Translations under genes and position numbers: made by a program
The notes under the pieces: generated by a model
The model's input: the letters and a program-made list of their open reading frames with translations, nothing else
What the model was told of the DNA's origin: nothing
Database searches by the model: none
Shown: positions 16,296 through 22,605 of the stretch, piece after piece
Position numbering within the stretch: the first letter of the stretch is position 1
Layout of the letters: every line of letters begins with the position of its first letter
Source: JACDHG01 sp963815295
Lineage (GTDB): Bacteria; Actinomycetota; Actinomycetes; Propionibacteriales; Nocardioidaceae
Length of the DNA stretch: 22,605 bases
Assembly: GCA_963815295.1 (NCBI GenBank)
Contig: CAWFFZ010000016.1
Coordinates: 1 to 22,605 of the forward strand
Reading direction: 5' to 3'

Positions 16296-17117
16296 ATGTC
16301 TCTGCGAGAGCGTTTCTATAGCCGCCAGCACGACCAAAGGTCGCGGAGCCAGTCGTACTTGCGCGACTACATCACGGTTGGCAATCACGCCGTTAAGGGC
16401 TGGATCGAACCCAACATCCTGCGCGTCATGCGAGCGCTGAGCCAGCAACAGGAGCAACTCGGTGTGCAGGGATCCGTCGTCGAGATTGGTGTCCACCACG
16501 GTCGCTTCTTCATCGGCCTCTTGTTGACAAACGCCGATGAGCGGTCCCTGGCGATCGACCTATTCGACCAGCAGGACCTCAACGTTGACGCGTCCGGCAA
16601 GGGCGACCGCGACATCTTTCTCCGCAACGTGAAGCGCTGGGCCAAAGACGCCAAGGAAGTCGACATCCTCGCCGGAGACTCCACAACGCTTTCCGGTACC
16701 GATGTCACCGACCGCGTCGGCCCTGTACGGCTGTTCAGCGTCGACGGCGGCCACACCGCACAGATCGTCGAGCACGACATGACCGTCGCCGCTGGAAGCC
16801 TGGCACCCGGGGGGATCATCATCGGCGACGACGTGTTCCATCCCAGCTGGCCTGGTGCGGCAGAAGGGACGCTCGCGTTCCTCGACAAGACCCCAGGAAT
16901 CGTGCCGTTCGCGATCTGCTTCAACAAGGTCCTGTTCTCCGACGTCGAGCACGCCGAGGCCTACCGAGGAATCGTCCTGGAACTCGCCGATCACCGGCTG
17001 TGGCCAGCCAAGGAGACCGAGATGCGCGGGCACGCGGTCGCATACACCACGAGCCGGATACAAGAGCGGGCCAGGACCGTCGCAAAGAAGCTTCTCGGGC
17101 GCGACCTGCGCAACTGA
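16296..17117 (+). CDS. Class I methyltransferase, DGxH (Methyltransf_24/CmcI-like) type
   Basis: A 273-residue intact protein. The SAM region is GSVVEIGVHHGRFFIGLLL (residues 59-77), the acidic strand-2 end is SLAIDLFDQQDLNVD, and the defining FSVDGGHT (Asp150-Gly-Gly-His153) is followed by APGGIIIGDDVFHPSWPGAA. This arrangement is typical of sugar or small-molecule O-methyltransferases (Methyltransf_24, CmcI-like), where the Asp and His help bind metal or substrate. Many such genes sit in glycan or antibiotic clusters, but no such partner is visible here. ATG 16296 is used; GTG 16287 is also in frame, and the ribosome site is weak either way. It is the only clean gene between 13.8 and 18.5 kb. 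Confidence 0.82.
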   Translation: MSLRERFYSRQHDQRSRSQSYLRDYITVGNHAVKGWIEPNILRVMRALSQQQEQLGVQGSVVEIGVHHGRFFIGLLLTNADERSLAIDLFDQQDLNVDASGKGDRDIFLRNVKRWAKDAKEVDILAGDSTTLSGTDVTDRVGPVRLFSVDGGHTAQIVEHDMTVAAGSLAPGGIIIGDDVFHPSWPGAAEGTLAFLDKTPGIVPFAICFNKVLFSDVEHAEAYRGIVLELADHRLWPAKETEMRGHAVAYTTSRIQERARTVAKKLLGRDLRN

Positions 17118-17186
17118 CCCACTGAGGAGTCACCCAGCGGGACTGATGTCCACCGGAGCCCCGGCGCCCGAGGGAAGACTGGGGGA

Positions 17187-17480
17187 GTGACCCGCGCACG
17201 CCCGGTGTTCGTCCTACATGAGCACGACAACCCGCAGCAACCACTTCGACCGCCGGCTCGAAGTGGCGTGTCCGGTCCTTGGCGGTGCCCAAGGGGGTGC
17301 CCGAAGGCACCGCCGAGGACCGGATCGTGGCGGCGTGTCCGACCACGATTTGGAGCATGCGAGCTGCACGGACGCCGACGCGCGGCTTGCGGACGAGGGG
17401 ACCTGGGTGCTCCAGGATGCCAACGACCGGTGCTTCATGTTCGTGCTGCACGGGCGACCAGCGCGAGGCGCGACGCGCTC
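17187..17480 (+). pseudogene. LigD-type 3'-phosphoesterase domain remnant
   Basis: From GTG 17187 one frame reads TRARPVFVLHEHDNPQ. The next gives SNHFDRRLEVA. A third gives AVPKGVPEGTAEDRIVA, and a fourth SDHDLEH followed by ADEGTWVLQDANDRCFMFVL and HG. In order these match the 3'-phosphoesterase domain of LigD and its stand-alone relatives: FVxxEHxAxxxHxDxRLE, SWAVPKG, DHxLEY, GTW, and the final xxLHG. The His of EHD and the HFD block are the metal-binding sites. At least three frame changes occur, one fitting TGGGCGGTG read as TTGGCGGTG near 17280, and the GEYG segment is absent. It may once have been a stand-alone end-processing protein for non-homologous end joining. It is badly decayed. 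Confidence 0.5.
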
Positions 17481-18550
17481 ATCTAAACGGGCAAGCGCAG
17501 CTCGCGTCCACGATGAAGTGAGCTTTCCCCTTACCTGGTTGAGGAAAAACTCCCGAAGAGACCAGAGTCATCCGTTCACGACGACAGGCCGACGACGGCG
17601 GCTCGGTGGCTTGTGATGTGCGACTTTGTGGCTGTCCGCCGTTAGTCCGAGGTCGATGTCTGGTGTATCTGGAATAGACGGTCGAGTTCCTCGGGCGGGA
17701 CCTCACGAATTGATGACGGCCGGAATCTCGCCTTGATCTCGCTGACGATGGTGTGGGTGTCGAATTCAAGGAACTGGTCCGCCGCTACTCGACCGGACGC
17801 ATTGACACCAGTTCCGTGGGACGGACACTGAAGCGGCATCGGCGACGCTTGACCCCTCAAGCGTCACCGGTGTGCCGGAACCGGAGAGTTCGTTCGTCGG
17901 GACTCGGTTCACGGCGCCGGTCGCCCGGGCGGTGATAGGCCAGGTGGCCCGGGTGGTGAGTTGCAGAACGACACCCGCCCGGGGCTCCCCACGTGTGTCG
18001 ACTGACTCGGCGGCAGGGGTGGGCGAACCCGGGACTTAGGAAGCAGCACCGTGGCCCGCCCGGCTGGTGTGCTCGCCCGCCGCGCCACCCTCTGCGCGGC
18101 GCGGCCCGGTGCAAACTTCCAGCCCAGGCATGTCCCCCTATATACCCTGCGGAAACGTTAGAACTGGTGCGGGGGTGTGGGTCTATGGCCACTTCGGCTG
18201 CAACCATGCACCGACGGTGAGCTTGGCGGAGTCCACGCAACTAAGGTGTGGACGCCGCGAGCTTGACCGCTGCTAGCCACCACGACCCCTGACCGGTTGA
18301 GACCCAGCACCATGACACGACATCCCGAAGCTCACCGCCCGACGGCCGGGGCGCGGACGGCGCAACCTGGGACAGGCCATTCCGGACGACCGCGTCAGGG
18401 ATCGAGCGCAAGTGTCGTGCCCGGATCCGCGCGCTGACCGGGTGCCCGTTGCGGCTGCCAGCAGTCCGAAACCGCAGCCACCGTCGGGCTGGGACAAATA
18501 GGGTTGAACAGTCAATCTTCTCAAACTGCTTGCTCTTGACGTTTTCGCGC
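17481..18550. other. Long gap with one small doubtful open frame
   Basis: No recognised gene lies here apart from the doubtful frame at 17642-17860. Frames on both strands are Arg/Pro-rich and family-less. A stretch at 18015-18050 looks a little like the 3' half of a tRNA on the minus strand but does not fold as one. The last 80 bases run into the upstream region of the GH18 gene. Confidence 0.35.
17642..17860 (-). CDS. Small hypothetical protein, doubtful
   Basis: A frame of 72 codons whose last 43 residues look protein-like: a helical, charged run containing FLEFDTHTIVSEIKARFRPS and SIREVPPEELDRLFQIHQTS. The first 30 residues do not look like coding sequence and there is no good ribosome site. 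It may be the C-terminal end of a larger decayed gene of unknown kind. I do not recognise the family. Confidence 0.25.
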   Translation of the reverse strand: MRGQASPMPLQCPSHGTGVNASGRVAADQFLEFDTHTIVSEIKARFRPSSIREVPPEELDRLFQIHQTSTSD

Positions 18551-18551
18551 G

Positions 18552-18590
18552 TATGATCACTCAAGGTAGTCAACAGATCACTCTTAGTGA
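18552..18590 (+). promoter_or_regulatory. Promoter/operator region of the GH18 gene
   Basis: TATGAT at 18552-18557 can serve as a -10 element; a -35 is weak (TTGCTC at 18530-18535, 16 bp spacing). Over it lie two copies of GATCACTC (18555-18562 and 18576-18583), exactly 21 bp apart, or two helical turns. A small inverted repeat TCACT-CTT-AGTGA (18578-18590) overlaps the second. This is the layout of a repressor site on a promoter; no regulator is known. Confidence 0.4.
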
Positions 18591-18610
18591 CTACACTGGG
18601 AAGCGACTTG

Positions 18611-20299
18611 ATGCCCACCACCTCGTCTCGGGGGTTCGACCGGCGCTCACTGCTGAAGGCGACCGGCGTCGTCGGCCTGGCCCTCGGCGGACTCCCCTTC
18701 GTTCCCACCGCGGCACGTGCCACCGGTAGCAGCGTCATCACCAACGCCGCCGGAGCGACGGTGCACGCGGTCGCAGGAACCGACGTCGCCCGGGGCGTCA
18801 ACGAGTTGGTCATCTACACCAGCACCCAGACGGCGGCCCCGACCAACCAGTACGGCGTCGAGGTGACCGTCGACGCGACCACCAGCATGGTCACCTCGGT
18901 CAACAACAGGCTGGAATCCGGCAGCGACACCGGCACCGCCATCCCGGCCGGCTCCTACCTGCTGTCCGGGCACGGCCGCGGACCCGGCTACGCCGGCCAG
19001 TGGCTGCTGGACTTCGCCACCGTCGGCAAGCTCGTCACCCTCGACGCGACCGCCCCAGCACCCGGCCCCGACCCCAAACCGGATGCTCAGCGCGTCATCA
19101 CCAACGCCGCCGGAGCGACGGTGCACGCGGTCGCAGGAACCGACGTCGCCCGGGGCGTCAACGAGTTGGTCATCTACACCAGCACCCAGACGGCGGCCCC
19201 GACCAACCAGTACGGCGTCGAGGTGACCGTCGACGCGACCACCAGCATGGTCACCTCGGTCAACAACAGGCTGGAATCCGGCAGCGACACCGGGACCGCC
19301 ATCCCGGCCGGCTCCTACCTGCTGTCCGGGCACGGCCGCGGACCCGGCTACGCCGGCCAGTGGCTGCTGGACTTCGCCACCGTCGGCAAGCTCGTCACTC
19401 TCGACGCGACCGCCCCAGCACCCGGCCCCGACCCCGATCCCGAGTCGGATCCAGATCCTCAACCAGCCGGAGTGGTCCTGGCAGCGAGCGTCGTTTCGAT
19501 GTGGCACCACGCCTGGTCGGGACCGCAGCCGTGGACGGGATACCCGAGTGGCGCCAAGTCACAGGTGAACCACATCGTCTTGGGACTCGCGCAGTCCGGC
19601 GGGTCGGGCACAGGCAAGCTCTCCTACTACAACCGTTTCGGAGCGGGCCTCGCCACCAGCGTGGCTGCCGCCAAGGCAGCTGGCTGCACGGTGGTCATGG
19701 GCTTCGGCGGCTCCTCCGACGGAGGCATCTCCATCTCGACCTCCACTCAGGCCGACCAGGCCTACGACAGCATCGTCGGATTCGTGAAGAGCTATGGGAT
19801 CAACGGCATCGACGTCGATCTTGAGCCGTCGGGATCCTCGTGGACACTGGACGCACTGGTCCGGTTGTGCACGCGGTTGAAGACCACGTACGGGTCGGAC
19901 TTCATCGTGGGCGTGACCCCCGCCTTCTACGGCGAGCACACGGCGAAGTGGATGGCCGTGGCCAAGGCCCTCGGGTCGAACTACGACTACATGGCTCCAA
20001 TGCTCTATGACTTCCCCGAGGCCAACCAGTCGAACTACGGAGCCGTCTGCGTCGCCAAGTGCGACATAATGGCCGCCGCTGGCATCCCGCAGTCGAAGAT
20101 GATCCTCGGTTTCATGATGAAGCCGCCGGCCGAGAGCTACCCGAACGCGTCGGACAGCTGGCAGAAGACTCGCGATGCCTACAACGCTGTGAAGGCCAAG
20201 TACGCGAACCTGCGTGGCGCGTTCATGTGGGAAGACAAGATCATGGTCGCCCGCGGATGGGACTGGACGACCAACATGGGCCCGGTCATCAAGGCCTGA
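18611..20299 (+). CDS. Tat-exported GH18 (chitinase-like) protein with two identical N-terminal repeat units
   Basis: A 562-residue secreted protein. Residues 1-37 are a twin-arginine signal (DRRSLLKATG, hydrophobic run, AARA cleavage site). Residues 42-156 and 162-276 are two copies of a ~100-residue beta-rich unit (VITNAAGATVHAVAGTDVAR ... FATVGKLVTL), each with a TAPAPGPDP-type linker. The unit resembles domains preceding phosphodiester-glycosidase and GH-like proteins. Residues ~290-562 are a GH18 barrel: VMGFGGSSDGG, NGIDVDLE (398-405, catalytic Glu405), MLYD (464-467) and the late MWED tryptophan (Trp540). The first Asp of the DGxDxDxE motif is Asn398. Hydrolysis of chitin or another N-acetylglucosamine polymer is inferred. 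ATG 18611 has a GGGAAG ribosome site; GTG 18587 is in frame but less likely. Confidence 0.88.
   Translation: MPTTSSRGFDRRSLLKATGVVGLALGGLPFVPTAARATGSSVITNAAGATVHAVAGTDVARGVNELVIYTSTQTAAPTNQYGVEVTVDATTSMVTSVNNRLESGSDTGTAIPAGSYLLSGHGRGPGYAGQWLLDFATVGKLVTLDATAPAPGPDPKPDAQRVITNAAGATVHAVAGTDVARGVNELVIYTSTQTAAPTNQYGVEVTVDATTSMVTSVNNRLESGSDTGTAIPAGSYLLSGHGRGPGYAGQWLLDFATVGKLVTLDATAPAPGPDPDPESDPDPQPAGVVLAASVVSMWHHAWSGPQPWTGYPSGAKSQVNHIVLGLAQSGGSGTGKLSYYNRFGAGLATSVAAAKAAGCTVVMGFGGSSDGGISISTSTQADQAYDSIVGFVKSYGINGIDVDLEPSGSSWTLDALVRLCTRLKTTYGSDFIVGVTPAFYGEHTAKWMAVAKALGSNYDYMAPMLYDFPEANQSNYGAVCVAKCDIMAAAGIPQSKMILGFMMKPPAESYPNASDSWQKTRDAYNAVKAKYANLRGAFMWEDKIMVARGWDWTTNMGPVIKA
18732..19075 (+). repeat. Tandem repeat unit 1 (344 bp, period 360 bp)
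   Basis: This stretch recurs at 19092-19435. Counting by eye, 342 of 344 bases agree. The two differences (18934 C vs 19294 G; 19039 C vs 19399 T) are both synonymous. The period is exactly 120 codons. The copies arose by a very recent in-frame duplication or are kept alike by gene conversion. Confidence 0.95.
19092..19435 (+). repeat. Tandem repeat unit 2 (344 bp, period 360 bp)
   Basis: The second copy of the unit at 18732-19075. It ends inside the proline/aspartate linker (PGPDPDPESDPDPQPAG), which is longer than the first copy's linker and leads into the GH18 domain. Confidence 0.95.
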
Positions 20300-20339
20300 C
20301 GGCAAATCGATGTGGTCCCTGCGCAGCGGTCGGCCTGTG

Positions 20340-21030
20340 GGCCAGCAGATGCCTGCCGGGCTTTGCAGGCCACTCCCGCATCCGACCCACCTCCATGGAG
20401 CACCGGCTAGGGACCCTCGATGACGGCCCGGTGCGTTTCATTCGGTACGACCACGGGCGCCCGATATCAGCGCTGGTACAGGATGTGTGCGTCGCGGCTG
20501 CCGAGATTGCGGATGGCAGGCAGCAGCGATTCGAGTTCGTCGATGGTCTGGAATGCATCGCCGCCCTGGGTGAGTCGCGACGCGGCGGGGCTCGGTTCGT
20601 CGGGATTGGCGGCGGTAGCCGGCGGCCCCCTGGCGGGCGCCCTGGAATTTGGTGGGCGCCACCCCCGCTCGAACGGCGACCGCCGTCTCGAGGGTTGATC
20701 ACCGAGTTCTTGGGCCGCGTCGTCTGCACAGGCGCGGAGGCTGTGGGCCAGTTCCTGGATGCGCCGCGGCACGCGAACGTCCCACGTGGCATCACGGAAG
20801 TAGCGGCGGATCTCGCCAGTGATGGTCGGGACCGCGAAAGGCATAAGTCCCCGTGTGTCGGGTCGAAACGCCTGACTGCCAGGACCAAACCAAGACGAGC
20901 CACCTGTAGCAGGTCGTCGTTGTCGAGGCCTTGGTTGCGGCAGCGGTGAGCGAGCGTGCGTGCCAGTGATAGGTGATCGAGGACAAGACAGTCGACACAC
21001 GAATCAGCCGTTGCCGTTGTCCCGACGGCC
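20340..21030 (-). pseudogene. SigF/SigB-like RNA polymerase sigma factor, frameshifted
   Basis: The first frame reads VDCLVLDHLSLARTLAHRCR and NQGLDNDDLLQVARLGLVLA, then VRRFDPTHG (sigma region 2). The next reads LMPFAVPTITGEIRRYFRDA, TWDVRVPRRIQELAHSLRAC and AQELGDQPS (region 2.4/3). Other frames carry AVRAGVAPTKFQGARQGAAG, DEPSPAASR, AFQTIDELESLLPAIRNLGS, RDAHILYQR, and at the very end SSMEVGRM (region 4 helix-turn-helix end). TxVPTIxGEIRRxFRDxTWxVRVPRR is the signature of the stress/sporulation SigB-F-G group. At least four frame changes are needed; the first fits GGGGG read as GGGG near 20860. The 3' end lies against the end of the GH18 gene, tail to tail. Confidence 0.8.
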
Positions 21031-21329
21031 GCTGCTCTCGAGTTCCGGCGCGGTGCAAGGGTGCAGCTTCGGTCGAATGGCGGTCGAAGAGTCTCGCAGC
21101 TCTGGATGGCTCTCCCAGCGAGGAAGTTGCCGGCTTGCGATTTCAACCAGGCTTCAACAAACGTAGGCAATCGGCAGGCGTGGAGTTCGGCATGGCCTAT
21201 GCCTACCTGATCAGCGAGATCGGAGGCTCTGGGGGCACACTCGGGGCACAGGAGACCGAGCAACGGGTGAGTGGCGTTGGCATACGTTGAAGGGTGTTTC
21301 CGCAGGTCAGACGGCCCCCACTCGCGTCC

Positions 21330-21354
21330 CTGCAGGTGAGGCAACCGCCTGCAG
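21330..21354. repeat. Inverted repeat downstream of the DUF222 pseudogene
   Basis: CTGCAGG (21330-21336) and CCTGCAG (21348-21354) form a 7-bp hairpin with an 11-base loop, 8 bp beyond the stop of the truncated DUF222 frame. There is no T-run, so it is only a possible terminator or recombination scar. Confidence 0.4.
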
Positions 21355-21361
21355 CGAGCTC

Positions 21362-22369
21362 CTAATCCTTCGGTCGCCACGGCCCGCCGCACATCGTGTC
21401 GGGGTTGAACGGGGCGCGGCCTGGGGTTCCTCGCAGCACAGTCACGATGCACAGGGCGTCGACGACGGTGCGCGTGGGCGAGTTGTCCTTGGAGGGTGGC
21501 GAGGTCGATGGTGACGTTGATCCGGGGCCGGTCCCCACCGGCACCGGGTGCCTGACCGCTGGCTTGGTAGGTGTGGATGATCTCCAGGAGGGCGTCGGCG
21601 CAGTTGGCCGACCAGCATCGTTCCTCTCGTCCTATGGTCTGGTCGTCGGTGGTGTTGGTGCGGGTGCTGTCGCCTTTGGTGGCGAGTGCGTGGATGAGTT
21701 CGGCCAGTTGGGTTCCTTCGGCGATGGGGAGTTGGCCGTGGAAGCGCCAGTTGACGTGGTGGTCGTCGTGGAGCCGCAGCGACCTGGTCCGGTGGGCGTC
21801 GGCTTCGATGCGTTGCAGGTAGGCGGCGGCGTCGGCTCGGGACCGCGGGGGCGATGACGTCGACGAGCCGGTTGCCGAGCCGGCGCAACTCGGTGGGGTT
21901 GTAGCTGGCGGCGAAGTCGACCAACTGCCGGTCCGCCCGCTCCACGGCTTCGGCGTCGAGGTCGGTGGGGAGGTGGTGCAGGCCGGTGTAGATGGCGTCG
22001 GCCTGCTCGAACCCTGCCGGCCCGCATCGCTTGTTGCAGCACCGGGAACCGCGTGCCGATGTCAACCGCTTGCTTGATGCGTCTGCCGGCGTGGCGGCCG
22101 TCGACGGCGTTGGTGGCGACGGCCAGCCAGGTCGCGGTGGTCACTCCGAACGCGGTCTGGGTGACGCCACGGGTTTCGGCTTCGACGAGTTCGGCGTCCA
22201 GGAACGCCTGCAGCCGGGCCAGTAGTCCGGTCTTGACGCTGATCGAGGCAAACAGGTCGGTGTCGGTCAAGGCGATGATCGAGGTGTGGTCGAGCTGATC
22301 GAGCACCCGCACCAGTTCGGCGTCGGCCACCGGGGCCGAAACCACCGGTGGACTGTCGATCACACTCAT
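21362..22369 (-). pseudogene. DUF222 (13E12/HNH-type) protein, frameshifted and lacking the HNH end
   Basis: From ATG 22369 the frame reads MSVIDSPPVVSAPVADAELV, RVLDQLDHTSIIALTDTDLF, AVATNAVDGRHAGRRIKQAV and FPVLQQAMRAGRV. Another frame gives EQADAIYTGLHHLPTDLDAE, DFAASYNPTELRRLGNRLVD and VIAPAVP. The third gives the rest, down to PFNPDTM before the stop at 21362. This is the DUF222 domain, usually followed by a C-terminal HNH nuclease (CDADI ... CxxPxCxxxxxxCxxHHxxxW). The HNH part is absent: the frame stops where CDADI would begin. At least three frame changes exist, near 22010, near 21858 and further down. The family, often called 13E12, is found in many copies in actinobacterial genomes; its role is unsettled. 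Confidence 0.75.
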
Positions 22370-22605
22370 ACCAGCAACGATAAACACGACCACCGACAAT
22401 CCAGAGCGCCCGAATGCCCAAGTCCGTAAAGCGAATGTCGAGCCTCACACCAGTGCGCGACTGCCGTGGCGACGTGCTGATCGCCGCGGGTGTGGCACCT
22501 GCTCGAGGCACTGTCTGCGCCACCGTCAGACCAGACGCTGACGACCAGCGACAGCAGTGGAACACTCTTCTACATCAGGCAATGCCCGATGGAGGAGTGG
22601 GTCCG
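22370..22605. other. Upstream region of the DUF222 remnant, nothing recognised
   Basis: I see no coding frame with family features, no RNA gene and no strong repeat to the window edge. It may hold the promoter of the DUF222 gene, but no good -35/-10 pair is apparent. Confidence 0.3.

Noticed and set aside
18010..18060. Possible tRNA on the minus strand (CCTAAG followed by CCCGGGTTCG).
   Set aside because: The T-arm does not pair, no acceptor stem can be formed, and there is no D-arm.
18536..18557. TTGACG and TATGAT as a -35/-10 pair before the GH18 gene.
   Set aside because: Only 10 bp separate them, far short of the 16-18 needed; a weaker -35 further up is used instead.
18647..19510. Long minus-strand open frame opposite the GH18 repeats.
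   Set aside because: It has no family pattern, is repetitive only because the repeats are, and lies opposite a clear coding gene.
21340..21390. Sequence CTCCTAATCCTTCGGTCG, which looks like an anticodon-loop region of a tRNA-Arg.
   Set aside because: The bases on each side cannot form a 5-bp anticodon stem and no T-loop follows.

Overview
The window is high-GC DNA with many GTG starts and typical actinobacterial families (DUF222, DUF664/DinB, a SigF-like sigma factor, an ArsR-SRPBCC pair, Tat-exported GH18). This points to an actinomycete, possibly Propionibacteriales-like, but the sequence alone does not fix the genus. All identifications come from reading motifs and reading frames; no database search was run.

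Layout. At 0.1-1.9 kb an MFS transporter (+) converges on a glyoxalase/VOC protein (-). At 2.1-4.6 kb three minus-strand genes are all broken by frameshifts: a phage tail collar-type protein, a polytopic membrane protein, and a ribbon-helix-helix protein fused to VOC-like domains. At 4.7-10.0 kb the genes are intact: a PEP mutase/isocitrate lyase-superfamily protein, an APH-type kinase, a DinB protein behind an unrecognised 194-aa protein, an ArsR repressor with a clear palindromic operator and its SRPBCC partner, a DUF1801 protein, and an FtsJ-fold methyltransferase with a complete K-D-K-E tetrad. At 10.1-10.8 kb lie a frameshifted CinA/PncC gene and a small DUF6221-like remnant.

At 10.9-13.7 kb is a minus-strand unit: STAS-like protein, GGDEF-EAL protein, methyltransferase. 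The c-di-GMP protein keeps all its catalytic and inhibitory motifs. From 13.8 to 18.5 kb is a gene graveyard: an FG-GAP fragment, a second DUF6221-like remnant, a 5'-truncated ilvC, and a LigD-type 3'-phosphoesterase remnant. One intact DGxH-type methyltransferase sits among them. At 18.6-20.3 kb is a Tat-exported GH18 protein with two nearly identical 120-residue repeat units. It is followed by a broken SigF-like sigma gene and a broken DUF222 gene without its HNH end.

The most striking global feature is that about 25 frameshifts cluster in about 5 kb of broken genes, while about 11 kb of interleaved genes show none. Most can be read as loss of one G or C from a short run. The best leads are the RHH-VOC fusion, the tandem repeat in the GH18 protein, the STAS/GGDEF-EAL/methyltransferase unit and the dispersed DUF6221-like repeat. 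I do not see a complete defence system, CRISPR array, tRNA, rRNA or recognisable insertion sequence.
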